Origin: Phycisphaerae bacterium
GTDB lineage: Bacteria; Planctomycetota; Phycisphaerae; UBA1845; UTPLA1
Assembly (NCBI GenBank): GCA_019636475.1
Contig: JAHBXN010000003.1
Span: 186,001 to 250,000, forward strand
Length of the DNA stretch: 64,000 nt
Direction of reading: 5' to 3'
Positions 40,645 through 50,270 of this stretch are shown in pieces (position 1 is the stretch's first letter; the number at the start of each line of letters is the position of its first letter). Below the pieces are notes generated by a model, which saw only the letters and a list, made by a program, of their open reading frames with translations, did not search any database and had not been told where the DNA came from. Made by a program: the position numbers and the translations under genes.

Positions 40645-42999
40645 TCATCGCCTTCGTCCGGATTTGCCTTTTCGATGCGATTTCGGGCCTGTCTTACGCT
40701 GGGATCCTCCGGCCGACCTTCCGCGACTCTGTTGGCCTCGGGTGCGGTTGCTCCGCGGCGCAGCGGCGGCTGCATGTCGCCGCTTTGGGGATGCGGGGTT
40801 GACATCAGGAAGACCGAGGCTGAGTTGTCGCCGCGACAGATCGACCTCAGCGATCACAACACTGAGCCGCGTACCAAGCGTGAATGTCTTCCCATTCCGC
40901 TGCCCCCGTATTCGCGCTGTGCCGATGTCCACATCCCACCAATCGTCCCCGAGATCCTCAATCCGGATCAAGCCATCAATCAGATACTTCGGGTGCTGCA
41001 CGAACAAGCCGAACTGTGTCACACCCGTGACCACGCCTTCGAACCCTTCGCCCACCTGCTTCGCGAGCAACGAAAGAACCTTGAGCGTCTTGAGTTCCCG
41101 CTCAGCGCTCTCGGCACGGCGGGCAAGGAATGACATTCGCCGGCCAAGCTCGGTGAGTTCATCCTGCGGCACGAACGCGGCCGGTCGACGATGCCCTCGT
41201 TTGCGGACAATCGGCAGTTGCCCATCGAAAGAAAGATCAAGCAGGCGATGAACCATCAGGTCGGGATAACGCCGAATCGGGCTCGTGAAGTGCGCGTAGT
41301 CATCGCTGGCAAGTGCGAAGTGTCCGATCTGCTTCGGCGAGTACTCCGCGGATTGCATGGACTTCAGAACGGCGAGATTGACGGCGCGACCCTCCGGCTT
41401 TCCGCGTAGCTTATCGAGTGCTACTTGCAAATCACTGGGTTGAATCTGTTTAGGCAGCTTCAGTCCCACTGCTCGCATGAATTTCGCCATGCCGAGGACC
41501 GATTCCTTCTCCGGAGGTGGATGAATACGACGCAGAAACGGGACATCAAGACTCGATAGCCGCCGTGCGACGGCTTCGTTGGCTTCAACCATGAACATTT
41601 CAATGATCGTGTGACTGAAGCTCGTGTCCTCAGGGCGCGCATCGATCACGCGGCCATCCGGATCGTAGACCAGGTCCACCGCCGGCAGTTCCAGAACGAT
41701 CATGCCATCGCTGATTCGGCGTTCGCGAATCGCGCGGGCGACTTGATCCATCCGCAGAACCAGCTCGACGATCGACTTGGAAACGCCCTCCGTCCGCCCA
41801 TCGATGATCTCCTGCGCGGCGCCGTAGGTGAGTCGGCGTGACGATCGAATCAGCGTGTTCGCAAACCTGGAACTGACGACCCGGCCTTGCCTGTCATATC
41901 GAATGAACGCGCTTTTGCAGAGTCGCGGCTCATTCTCCTGCAGGCTGCACAATCCGTTCGACAAAATTTCGGGGAGCATCGGAATAACCCGGCCGGGCAG
42001 GTAAATACTCGTGCCGCGTCGCACCGCTTCCTTATCCAGTTCGGAATCGATTCTCACAAAATGGCTGACGTCCGCGATGTGAACACCGACTTCCCATGCC
42101 GCCGGGCCATGAGGACGATTCGAAACATGCCACTGTCGATCACCATCCCTTGAACGTTCCGCGACAGGCGTCAGCGAAATGGCATCATCGAAATCCCGGG
42201 CATCGTCTGGATCGATGGTTACGATCGTCAGGCCGCTGAGGTCTTCGCGTTGTCGGACAGCCTCCTCCGGATCAAAGCCTTGCGCCAGTCTTCGTGTCTC
42301 GTCGAGGACCTCTTCCGGGAATGCATCCGGCAGTTGATATTGTTCGATAATGCCGGCGAGGTCGACGCCTGGATCACCGCGCCGGCCCAGCCGCTCGACG
42401 ATCACTCCCCGCGCCGGTCGCCCCTCGCGCGGGTATTCAACCAGTTCCACGACGACCTGGTCACCCGACCGCGCGCCCTTGGCATGCGGATCGCCAATCA
42501 GGATCGGGCTGTGCAATGTGTTGCCGTCGGATTGGACGTACCAGGTCGAGGCTTCGAGGGTCAGTGCACCGACGAACCGGCTGTTGCCGCGCTCAACAAC
42601 CTTCAGAATTCGGCCGCCGAAGACTTGCTTGCCGTCACGCTTGCCACGCTTCAGAACGGAACAAATGACTCGATCGCCGGTCAGCGCGTCACCGGACTCG
42701 CCTTGTGGGATGTATAGATCCCCGTGTTCAGTCGCTTCATCCGGGACGACGAAGCCAAACCCTCGCGGATTGGCGCGGTACACCCCCACGACCTGCGACG
42801 ATGCCTGTCCCAGCATGACCGCGTTGTTTGCGCCGATGATCACGCGGCCAAGCCGGCGTAGCGCGTCAACCGCATCGCGAAACTCGCCCATCTCTGCGTC
42901 AGCGACGCTCATCACCCGGGCGAGCTTGTGGGCACGCACGGGCCGGTAATCCGAGCGCCCCATGAATTCGATGATGCGGTCGGAAAATCGTTTGGCCAT
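40645..42999 (-). CDS. rnr: Exoribonuclease R (RNB family)
   Basis: 784-residue 3'-5' exoribonuclease. An N-terminal winged-helix-like and cold-shock region (GVYRANPRGFGFVVPDEATE) is followed by the RNB catalytic domain with the metal-binding acidic run TIDPDDARDFDDAISL, then the C-terminal S1 domain (VGEGFEGVVTGVTQFGLFV) and a basic Arg/Lys-rich tail (...KSHRKGKSGRRR). The ATG at 42999 has GGAAGG a few bases upstream; the open frame running on to 43437 only reads the antisense of the ylbF gene. It is divergent from ylbF with a 147-base gap that would hold both promoters. Confidence 0.94.
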   Translation of the reverse strand: MAKRFSDRIIEFMGRSDYRPVRAHKLARVMSVADAEMGEFRDAVDALRRLGRVIIGANNAVMLGQASSQVVGVYRANPRGFGFVVPDEATEHGDLYIPQGESGDALTGDRVICSVLKRGKRDGKQVFGGRILKVVERGNSRFVGALTLEASTWYVQSDGNTLHSPILIGDPHAKGARSGDQVVVELVEYPREGRPARGVIVERLGRRGDPGVDLAGIIEQYQLPDAFPEEVLDETRRLAQGFDPEEAVRQREDLSGLTIVTIDPDDARDFDDAISLTPVAERSRDGDRQWHVSNRPHGPAAWEVGVHIADVSHFVRIDSELDKEAVRRGTSIYLPGRVIPMLPEILSNGLCSLQENEPRLCKSAFIRYDRQGRVVSSRFANTLIRSSRRLTYGAAQEIIDGRTEGVSKSIVELVLRMDQVARAIRERRISDGMIVLELPAVDLVYDPDGRVIDARPEDTSFSHTIIEMFMVEANEAVARRLSSLDVPFLRRIHPPPEKESVLGMAKFMRAVGLKLPKQIQPSDLQVALDKLRGKPEGRAVNLAVLKSMQSAEYSPKQIGHFALASDDYAHFTSPIRRYPDLMVHRLLDLSFDGQLPIVRKRGHRRPAAFVPQDELTELGRRMSFLARRAESAERELKTLKVLSLLAKQVGEGFEGVVTGVTQFGLFVQHPKYLIDGLIRIEDLGDDWWDVDIGTARIRGQRNGKTFTLGTRLSVVIAEVDLSRRQLSLGLPDVNPASPKRRHAAAAAPRSNRTRGQQSRGRSAGGSQRKTGPKSHRKGKSGRRR

Positions 43000-43146
43000 A
43001 AGCCTTCCTGCACTTGCCGATTCGCGGAATAACGACGACGATGACCCCGGTTCGCGTGCGATGACGCGCGATCCAAGGGCCGCTCCGCCGCACGAGCGAA
43101 CGGGGCGGCGGCCCGATAGCCGATCGCTCACGAAAGGATTGAATAC

Positions 43147-43515
43147 ATGGATGACATCATCGCCGACGCGACGGCCTTGGGCAAGAAGATGGCTGCGCAT
43201 CCTCGAATGAAAGCCTACATGGTCGCGGCACAGGCCGTGAACGGCAATCAGGAAGCCCAGGACATCCTGATGGGCTACCAGAAAGCCATCGAAAAAATCC
43301 AACAACTGGAGGCCGCCGGCAAACCGATCGAGGTTGCCGACAAGCGCGCGATCAGCGACTGGGAATCGAAGGTTGCCAACAATGATCTCCTGAAGCGAAT
43401 GATGACCGCGCAGGCAGACTACCTGGAGCTCATGCACCGCATCAACGCGGCCATCGATGCCGGCGCGGGCGCCGAATCGAGCGGGAGTGCCAAGGGCGTG
43501 GTCCAGACCGCCTGA
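43147..43515 (+). CDS. ylbF: YlbF/YmcA family regulator
   Basis: 122-residue, all-helical protein (MDDIIADATALGKKMAAHPR, QEAQDILMGYQKAIEKIQQL, RMMTAQADYLELMHRINAAI) of the com_ylbF type. In Bacillus, YlbF (RicF) with YmcA (RicA) and YaaT (RicT) forms a complex that steers RNase Y. AAAGGA lies eight bases before the ATG. Its last 97 bases overlap the convergent glycosyltransferase gene. The RicT-like protein is at 25.8 kb; no separate YmcA was found in the window, so a homomeric complex with RicT is possible. Confidence 0.85.
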   Translation: MDDIIADATALGKKMAAHPRMKAYMVAAQAVNGNQEAQDILMGYQKAIEKIQQLEAAGKPIEVADKRAISDWESKVANNDLLKRMMTAQADYLELMHRINAAIDAGAGAESSGSAKGVVQTA

Positions 43516-44654
43516 CCGACGGCCGCCCCCACGTGGTCCGAAAGTTCATGGACTTTGGCCCGCCATGTTTCGCGCTGCATGGCCGTCCGGCTGCGCGCCG
43601 CGAATGCCTCTCCACGCCTGGCAAGTGCCCGCTCACACGCCGCGAGAAATTCCGGCATGCCTTCCGCGATCTCGACGAATTCTCGGTAGGCCGCGACCTC
43701 AGGCATGGGAGTCGAAACCACGGGCAATCCCGCACAGAGATACTCGCGCAGCTTGATCGGATTCACCGCCTGGGTGAGTTTGTTTACGCGAAACGGAATC
43801 AGCGCGACGTCGAACCCAGCAGCATATTTCGGCAAATCCGAATACGGCCGGCGCCCGAGTCGATGAACATTGGGCAGGTTGAGCGCCGTTGCGTCGCACG
43901 CCACTTCTCCAATGAGCACAAATGTCCAATCCGGTCTTGCAGCCGCGACGGCGCCGACCAATTCCGCGTCGAACCATTCCTGCATCAATCCCCAGAAACC
44001 AATGATCGGGCGCGGCAGGCGGATGACATCCGATGGAACTGATTCAATTTCCCGTGCCTTCACAAAATGGTCGTAGTCCACGCCATGCGAGACAGTCACG
44101 GTCCGTCGCTTCGGATGCGACTTTTCCTCGTACAGAATTCGGGAGGTCGTCACCACAAGGTCCGCTCGGCCCATCAGCTGCTGCTCGGCACGGAGCACGT
44201 GTTCGCGGTCGTATCCGTCAAACTCGCTGAAGGCGTCGACGCAGTAGTATACAACACACTCCTCACCGAATTGGCCGCACAAGTAATCTACATCGGGCGC
44301 GAATGACCAGAGCTGAATCGGCTGCGGCGGGAGTTCCCTCAGCACACGACGAATTCGCCACGTGAGCAAACGCCGATTGACGGACCGCGCCAGCTGGCTG
44401 CCCGGCAACGGAACGACCAGAGGCGTGATGACGGTCATTCGATCGTCCACGCGTTGAGGGCCCTTTATGGCCTGGCGCAGCTTACGGACGATCGCACCGG
44501 CGTCGGCACAGTTTGCGCGCGGCCGCCGCGACGCATGATAGTTAACCCAGATGACGTGATTGCGCTCTGAAAGAATGCGCATGACGTGGTGTTTGCTGGT
44601 GGGGTCGTAGGCCCAGTTGCTCGCGATGCAGATGATATTTCGACCCTCAATCAT
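43419..44654 (-). CDS. Glycosyltransferase (GT-B)
   Basis: 411 residues. The start MIEGRNIICIASNWAYDPTS and the C-terminal PIKLREYLCAGLPVVSTPMPEVAAY stretch (donor-binding, with Glu) are of the GT-B type, similar to UDP-sugar transferases that act on cell-surface sugars. It follows the upstream glycosyltransferase with an eight-base overlap and its 3' end overlaps the ylbF gene. The end of the protein is Ala/Pro/Met-rich. Donor and acceptor unknown. Confidence 0.85.
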   Translation of the reverse strand: MIEGRNIICIASNWAYDPTSKHHVMRILSERNHVIWVNYHASRRPRANCADAGAIVRKLRQAIKGPQRVDDRMTVITPLVVPLPGSQLARSVNRRLLTWRIRRVLRELPPQPIQLWSFAPDVDYLCGQFGEECVVYYCVDAFSEFDGYDREHVLRAEQQLMGRADLVVTTSRILYEEKSHPKRRTVTVSHGVDYDHFVKAREIESVPSDVIRLPRPIIGFWGLMQEWFDAELVGAVAAARPDWTFVLIGEVACDATALNLPNVHRLGRRPYSDLPKYAAGFDVALIPFRVNKLTQAVNPIKLREYLCAGLPVVSTPMPEVAAYREFVEIAEGMPEFLAACERALARRGEAFAARSRTAMQRETWRAKVHELSDHVGAAVGQAVWTTPLALPLDSAPAPASMAALMRCMSSR

Positions 44655-46119
44655 GCGCTATTGCTCCCGAGGTTTGCCGAACCGGATGGGGCCCGCGCTG
44701 CAAGCCGGCGTTGTAATCGATCACGCACGCCGCCATTGGCGGCCGATCCTTCGATGGCGAAAACGATTCGACCGGCAACCGACGCACACCGTATTGTTCT
44801 CCGCTTCGCTCCCGGTTGCCATCGACGCCGACCGTCGTGCGCCCTGTCACGTCGTCAATGGCTTCCGCGCACTGGCGACCGACGACTTTCCAGTCGCGCT
44901 CTCCCCCCGCCGAAGCGATAGCCCGTCGATTCCATGATCGAGTCAGCGATCGGACAACGGCATCGACAAGTGCCTGCCGATCGTCAAGCGGAACGAGCAT
45001 TCCCATGTCCGGGTCGGAGACAAGCTCTCGATTGCCCCCGACATCCGTTGCCACCACGGGGCAACCACAAGCCAGCGATTCAGCAATCGCATTGCACCAG
45101 CCTTCTGACTCCGAGGTGAGCGCAAACAGATCGGCCGCATTAAGCATGCAGGCTATCTGCATCGGCGGCGCACCATTGAGCAGCCTGATGCAGCCACCGC
45201 CGCGCGATGAAATCGATTTGTTCACGCGAGCGATCCGGCGACGAAGCTCCTTCGAATAGGCCGGCTCACCCGATTCGTCACCGACGAGGATCAATCGAAT
45301 GTCGCCAACTCGCGCACGCACCTCCGGCCAGATATCCACCAATCGATGAAAGCCCTTAAGCCGCTGAATGTGTCCGACCGCTACGACATACCGGGCATGC
45401 GAATCCCACCCGAGCAACGACCGCGACGCAGCATCATGGCCGCTCACGTTCGCGATCGGGGCCGAGCGATTGAAAATCGTCCGATCGATGCCGTTCGGAA
45501 TGACACGAATCCTGCGCGACGTTCCGGCGATTCGCGCCGCCAGATCGGCCAATGACTGTGAGACAGCAATCAGCCCCGACGCATCGCGAAGCATCTCCGC
45601 TACGCGTCGGCGAATCTTCGAATGCCGCGCGGCACTGACCAGCTTGCCCCGCAGCGTGCAGAGAAACGGGATTCGATTCTCCCTTGCGACAATCCAGGCG
45701 CCCACCGCGTCAGGCCACTCGAAATGGGCATCAATCGCCACGATCGAATGGGACGCGCGGATCGCCCGGATCACAGGCCGAAGCGCCCGCGCGAAGTAAT
45801 CAGCATCCCGGTGCTTGAATACGCCCGGGAGATAGAACATCGAGGGACGAAGGACGTCCGGAGCTTTCGAAGGCCGTCCGATGGAACGCGCGGTTGAAAA
45901 CTCGCGGCCGTCGAGCGGCCGCAGTAACGGAAACCAAGGACGCGGCGCAACCACCATCACTGGACGAATTGCATGGAGCGCGGCAAGCCGTCGCGCCACA
46001 AAAATGCCGCGATTGGGATGCGCGATCGAGGGATAGACAGTTGTCGTCGATACGATAATGCCCTGCGGTCTCCTCCCGCCGACATTCCACTTCTCGTCAA
46101 TCGGGTTCGATTCCAACAT
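44647..46119 (-). CDS. Family 4 glycosyltransferase
   Basis: 490 residues after the ATG at 46119, which has AGGAAG upstream; the longer frame from 46248 adds 43 basic residues and overlaps the intergenic promoter region. N-terminal Rossmann half VSTTTVYPSIAHPNRGIFVA; C-terminal half with YVVAVGHIQRLKGFHRLVDI and the family 4 signature ESEGWCNAIAESLACGCPVV (E-x7-E). Retaining mechanism expected. Part of a two-gene glycan locus with the next gene; the last 70 residues are divergent. Confidence 0.88.
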   Translation of the reverse strand: MLESNPIDEKWNVGGRRPQGIIVSTTTVYPSIAHPNRGIFVARRLAALHAIRPVMVVAPRPWFPLLRPLDGREFSTARSIGRPSKAPDVLRPSMFYLPGVFKHRDADYFARALRPVIRAIRASHSIVAIDAHFEWPDAVGAWIVARENRIPFLCTLRGKLVSAARHSKIRRRVAEMLRDASGLIAVSQSLADLAARIAGTSRRIRVIPNGIDRTIFNRSAPIANVSGHDAASRSLLGWDSHARYVVAVGHIQRLKGFHRLVDIWPEVRARVGDIRLILVGDESGEPAYSKELRRRIARVNKSISSRGGGCIRLLNGAPPMQIACMLNAADLFALTSESEGWCNAIAESLACGCPVVATDVGGNRELVSDPDMGMLVPLDDRQALVDAVVRSLTRSWNRRAIASAGGERDWKVVGRQCAEAIDDVTGRTTVGVDGNRERSGEQYGVRRLPVESFSPSKDRPPMAACVIDYNAGLQRGPHPVRQTSGAIAHD

Positions 46120-46322
46120 CGCGCTTCCTGACGGCCCCCGGACCCGCCGGGATGGGTATTCACAGTGCGTTCGACGCGCTTCCCTGATTGAATATCGGCA
46201 AAAAGTGCCATCGCCGGCACTTGGCCGACCAGCCAGATTCGTTCGCACTCATCGAGTCGCCCAGTTGCATCTCGATGCGAAAATCTGGCATCCTCGAAGT
46301 TCAAACGCTAGCATCTGGGACG

Positions 46323-47105
46323 ATGGATACATGCCGTCTGCTCATCGATCAGCCGCTCGTCGGGTCCGTCAACATGGCTCGGGACGAGGCCCTCCTGCAC
46401 GCCTGTCAGGACATCACCTTCGAGCCGGTTCTGCGGTTTTACGCGTGGAATCCACCAACGATCTCACTGGGGTACTTTCAGGAAATTAAGGAGTTTGAGG
46501 CGATAGGTGGTCCAGCCGGCGAGTTGGATGTGGTTCGTAGAACGACCGGCGGCGGCGCCATTCTGCATGACCTTGAAGTGACATATTCGCTGATTCTGCC
46601 GATCGATCACGCACTGGTACACGGCCGCCCGAATCAACTCTATACGCTCTCACACGAAGCGATCATTCAGGCAATCGGTGGTGGAGTTGCTCGCCTATTC
46701 GGCTGCGGCCAGACGGGTTGCGGGGAATCGCCCCAGCGGGGTCCGTTTTTCTGCTTCTCGCGCCGCCACGGCCTCGACGTCGTGCTTGACGACAAGAAGT
46801 CCGAATCGGGTGCTTCCAAGATCGCGGGGTCCGCTCAGCGTCGCACCCGACAGGCGATTTTGCAGCATGGATCAATCATGCTGGACAGCCGGTTTGCGCA
46901 ACAGAATGTCGCGACATGGCGTATGATCGACCCTGATATTTCGCACGACAGCGCCGTTTCGCGACTGGTGAGTGCGTTTGGGGAATCATTGAAAATGCAG
47001 CTGCGCTTATCCGCATGGAGGCCTGAGGAACTGGAGAATTCCAAGCAGTATGAGTCGATTTACTCCAGCGAAGAATGGACGCGGCACCGCATGCGCCCGA
47101 AGTAG
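46323..47105 (+). CDS. Octanoyltransferase LipM-like (BPL/LPL fold)
   Basis: 260-residue biotin/lipoate-ligase-fold protein. Motifs: RRTTGGGAILHDLEVTYSL (lipoyl-group loop), a cysteine at PFFCFSRRHG (Cys144) where LipM/LipL octanoyltransferases have their acyl-enzyme Cys, and a Lys in SKIAGSAQRR (Lys166). The combination suggests transfer of octanoate from acyl-carrier protein to a lipoyl domain rather than ATP-dependent ligation; a lipoate ligase role is the alternative. The insertion between Cys144 and Lys166 is longer than I recall for LipM. Divergent from the glycosyltransferase genes. Confidence 0.8.
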   Translation: MDTCRLLIDQPLVGSVNMARDEALLHACQDITFEPVLRFYAWNPPTISLGYFQEIKEFEAIGGPAGELDVVRRTTGGGAILHDLEVTYSLILPIDHALVHGRPNQLYTLSHEAIIQAIGGGVARLFGCGQTGCGESPQRGPFFCFSRRHGLDVVLDDKKSESGASKIAGSAQRRTRQAILQHGSIMLDSRFAQQNVATWRMIDPDISHDSAVSRLVSAFGESLKMQLRLSAWRPEELENSKQYESIYSSEEWTRHRMRPK

Positions 47106-47154
47106 CCGCGTTCCAGTCATGAGATGCAAATTTTGCGCCAAGTGAAGCCGGTTG

Positions 47155-47595
47155 CTACTTCATATCCTTCAAAATGCCACCAATTGCCACGATTATCGCG
47201 ATCATCGACACATTGGCGGTGAGCCAAACCGCGCGCTTCTGCCTCATGCCATCAAACGCCCTGGCCTTGCCGGTAAGCGCGCTGGCAATGAAAAAGACCG
47301 CGAGTGCAAGGAGAATTTTGCAGCCCATCAGGCCATGATACAGCCCCTGACCCTTGTGAAGCGGCATTTTCACGAAGACATAGTTATAAACTCCGGAGAT
47401 GATCAGCGCGCCGATTCCGGCCGAGATCAGCTTCGCAAATTTCGGGCGAATCGCCTCATGAAATGTCGCCCGCATATCATCGGAAACGAGCTTCAATGCC
47501 GGTAGCAGAGCCGCCAGCGCAAAAATGGCCGCTCCGCCTGCGACGATCGCGCCCATCACATGCAGCCAACGCATGAAGTGGTCCAACAGGTTCAT
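47155..47595 (-). CDS. Four-helix membrane protein, CopD/DUF2269-like
   Basis: 146 residues with four hydrophobic helices: FMRWLHVMGAIVAGGAAIFA (with a His in the RWLHV start), ISAGIGALIISGVYNYVF, LLALAVFFIASALTG and VSMIAIIVAIGGILKDM. The RWLHVMGA opening is typical of CopD-type and related proteins. ATG at 47595. Convergent with the LipM-like gene and encoded near an SDR gene; the function (copper, haem or small-molecule handling) is not known. Confidence 0.7.
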   Translation of the reverse strand: MNLLDHFMRWLHVMGAIVAGGAAIFALAALLPALKLVSDDMRATFHEAIRPKFAKLISAGIGALIISGVYNYVFVKMPLHKGQGLYHGLMGCKILLALAVFFIASALTGKARAFDGMRQKRAVWLTANVSMIAIIVAIGGILKDMK

Positions 47596-47641
47596 ATGCA
47601 ATAATCCGAATACATGTCGCCCTCGGGTTTCGTCGCGCCAA

Positions 47642-48724
47642 TTAGTCTATCTGGGCCGCATACGCAGCCAATTCCGAGCGGAAATCTCGCATACGAATTC
47701 CAAATGCCTGCTCAACCGGCGTGATATCGCACACGGAGTCTTCCTGCGACATCTGCACCTGACCCACATTAAAGCGCAACATTTTCGGAAGCAGCGGCGT
47801 CTTCATGATCGTGCTCGCGACGAGATTGGCCACCGACACGGGCAGCCCAACCATCGGCTTCCATGCCTTTGCGCCGGGGATCAGTTCGCGGCAGTCTCGA
47901 TAAAGCTCTTTCCATGAAAGGGCGTTCGCCCCGCCCAACTCATAGGACTTCCCAATGGTTTCGGGTTTCGACAAGGCCGCGACAAAACAATGCGCCACAT
48001 CCTTCACCGAGACGGGCTGCAGCCTGTTTTGTCCGTCTCCGAAATATGGAATAACCGGAAAGGGGCTTGGGATGAATCCCAGCGCGGGAACCATGGCATC
48101 ACAGACAAACACCTTCATCATCCGCATGAACTCGCCGCCCGGCCCATGAATCAGGCTGGGGCGAAAGATCGTCCAATCCAGCCCGCTTTTTCGAACGATG
48201 TTCTCGGCGGCCCACTTCGTCTTGTGGTAAGTGCTGACGGCATCGGGTCGCACGCCCAATGCCGACATGTGGACATATCGTCTAACGCCGGCGGCGCAAG
48301 TTGCTTCCACCACGCGCTGCGTGCCTTCGGTATGAATTCGCGAAAACGTCTGCCCTCGCAGTCGGTCCTCGGTGATGATCCCGACAAGATGAATCACCGC
48401 ATCGGCACCGGCCACACCGGCGGACAACGCCGCTGCATCGAACAGGTCGCCGTTCACAGTTTCGATTCGGTCAACGGATATATCCCGCAGACCGCCGACA
48501 AACCGTTGCCGATCACGCAACAGGCACACGGCCTTATGACCTCGAGACACCAATTCACGCACGATGGCAGATCCGACAAATCCCGATGCGCCGGTCACGA
48601 ACACGCGGGTAGGGAACGGGGCCGAAGATGCCTGTCCCGCGGTAGAGGTCGTCTCCGCGGGCGCGGAATCATTCTGTTTCGATGGATCGGACGCCATGGA
48701 TTGGGTGGGTTGGTTTTCGCTCAT
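47642..48724 (-). CDS. NAD(P)-dependent atypical SDR (NmrA/NDUFA9-like)
   Basis: About 360 residues. After a low-complexity Ser/Thr/Pro N-terminus, the Rossmann motif VFVTGASGFVGSAIVREL begins near residue 40, followed by GADAVIHLVGI and a modified YxxxK (YHKTKWAAENI). The length and the EDRLRGQTFSRIHTEGTQRVVE stretch fit the atypical SDR group including NDUFA9-like and sugar-epimerase-like proteins. The ATG at 48724 is the first in good context; upstream frame to 48781 has no support. Substrate unknown. Confidence 0.8.
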   Translation of the reverse strand: MSENQPTQSMASDPSKQNDSAPAETTSTAGQASSAPFPTRVFVTGASGFVGSAIVRELVSRGHKAVCLLRDRQRFVGGLRDISVDRIETVNGDLFDAAALSAGVAGADAVIHLVGIITEDRLRGQTFSRIHTEGTQRVVEATCAAGVRRYVHMSALGVRPDAVSTYHKTKWAAENIVRKSGLDWTIFRPSLIHGPGGEFMRMMKVFVCDAMVPALGFIPSPFPVIPYFGDGQNRLQPVSVKDVAHCFVAALSKPETIGKSYELGGANALSWKELYRDCRELIPGAKAWKPMVGLPVSVANLVASTIMKTPLLPKMLRFNVGQVQMSQEDSVCDITPVEQAFGIRMRDFRSELAAYAAQID

Positions 48725-48947
48725 GGGTTGGTGTCGACTCGTCACGGCATGTCGATACCCGCGATCGACTGATGCCGTCACCGATCAATTCGAGCAATCG
48801 GATGATAGCCAGCGACCCTTGCCGCGTAAACGGAGAGAATCCGTCCGGGATCACTTTCATCTTCAACGAAAAGTCGGAACGGATGCGACAGCGTGACTCG
48901 GAAAAGGGCCGCGTTCAAGCTTGAAGTGGGCAGCGCGACGACATGCG

Positions 48948-50270
48948 TCAACCACCCCGGCCGCCAAGCTGCTTCCAGACTTCCGCCTCCGCTCGATCAT
49001 AAATTTCCGCCGATTCCTTCAGGTCCGCCTGAATTCGGGCGAGGTCAGGATCGTCAAGCGGAATCTGCCCATTGTGGAGCTCCGCGAGAGCTCGAAGCTG
49101 GGCTGTTGCGCCGTCGATTCTTGAAGCAGCCTCCGAAAAGCTCCGTGCAGCATCAAAGAGTGACTGCTGCCGCAGTTCCGCAAGCGAGGGCGGGTTAAAC
49201 AGTTTCCACGGATTTCGAAGGACGTACTTCAGTCCGGTTTTGATATGATCGGAAGATTCCTTAAGGTTGATCAACGTGCGATTCAGGTTCTCTCGATTCA
49301 GCACCATCACGTCGCGCGTCGCCTTTGTGACGGTATTAATGTCCATCACGGACGCGTTGATAAGCTCGCTGGTCTGCTTCAGATGCGCCATGAGGCTGGA
49401 GGGGAGCTCCGGATCCGTCTCCGCCCGAAAATGATCGGACATGGTCTCGACATTTGCCAGCGTCTTGGTAATCGGCTCCTCGCCGCTGGCAAGGATTCGC
49501 TTGATTACGGTCAGGCCGTCATTGATGCCGTCCATGGCCATATGCAGCTTGGCCAGCGTCACGTTCGGCCGGGACGGATCGAACTCGCGCCGGAGCGAGC
49601 CGGTCATTTCCGCGATGTTGTCAGCGACGAGGTGCAGTTTCGACAAAACGGTCGCCCGTTCAGAGACGGTCAGCTCGTTCGCAAGCGAAGCGGTCATCGA
49701 GTTGATGTCGGCCAGAGATTGATGCAGCTTGGCAATAAGCGATGTGGCCGCCTCCGGATCGAGTTGCATCTTCAACTGACCTAGCAGACTGGCCGGATTC
49801 GTTGAGTCGAATTCGCTTTGAACGGATGCCAGTAATGCGGCGAACCCTCCCGGCTCGGCGCCTGCGATGAATTCGCCTTCGAAGAGTTTGTCAGACCTGC
49901 CAAGATCGATCTTCACGATCCCGTCGCCGCCAAGCGGCGGTCCTTCCGCGAATGCGGAGCAGTCAGCACGAAGCCGGATGTCAGCGCGAAGGCTGATTTT
50001 CGCCTCGACGAAGTAGGTCGGCTTCGATTCATCGCTCCCGGGATCGCGAACGAGCGATGTCGCATCGACGCGACCCACCTTCTGACCACCGACCAACACA
50101 AAAGACCCGGGTGCCAGACTTGGCATGATCGTCGTCGGCTCAAACCGGACGAAAATCGTGGACATCCGTCCGCTGACGCCCTTGCTGACAAGAATCAGCA
50201 CGACGACCGCAACGACCACGACAATAATCGTGAAAACTCCGAGCTTGAATGCGTTTCGTTCTTTTGCCAT
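48948..50270 (-). CDS. mlaD: MCE-domain substrate-binding protein
   Basis: 440 residues. One N-terminal membrane helix (LGVFTIIVVVVAVVVLILVS) anchors a periplasmic MCE domain (about residues 35-140, MPSLAPGSFVLVGGQKVGRV and FAEGPPLGGDGIVKIDLG), followed by a long helical region (about 155-440), as in MlaD-type proteins that carry phospholipids. The start shares one base with the stop of mlaF (TGATG), so the genes are coupled. A permease is not adjacent, but MlaE lies at the far left end of the window. Confidence 0.9.
   Translation of the reverse strand: MAKERNAFKLGVFTIIVVVVAVVVLILVSKGVSGRMSTIFVRFEPTTIMPSLAPGSFVLVGGQKVGRVDATSLVRDPGSDESKPTYFVEAKISLRADIRLRADCSAFAEGPPLGGDGIVKIDLGRSDKLFEGEFIAGAEPGGFAALLASVQSEFDSTNPASLLGQLKMQLDPEAATSLIAKLHQSLADINSMTASLANELTVSERATVLSKLHLVADNIAEMTGSLRREFDPSRPNVTLAKLHMAMDGINDGLTVIKRILASGEEPITKTLANVETMSDHFRAETDPELPSSLMAHLKQTSELINASVMDINTVTKATRDVMVLNRENLNRTLINLKESSDHIKTGLKYVLRNPWKLFNPPSLAELRQQSLFDAARSFSEAASRIDGATAQLRALAELHNGQIPLDDPDLARIQADLKESAEIYDRAEAEVWKQLGGRGG

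Noticed and set aside
43000-43437. N-terminal extension of RNase R
   Set aside because: The extra frame reads the complement of the ylbF gene and lacks family homology; the ATG at 42999 has a good ribosome-binding site.
47098-47160. GAAGTAGC/GCTACTTC arms around the stop codons of the LipM-like gene and the CopD-like gene
   Set aside because: Both arms contain the stop codons of convergent genes and the loop is long; the match can be coincidence, so no terminator is called.
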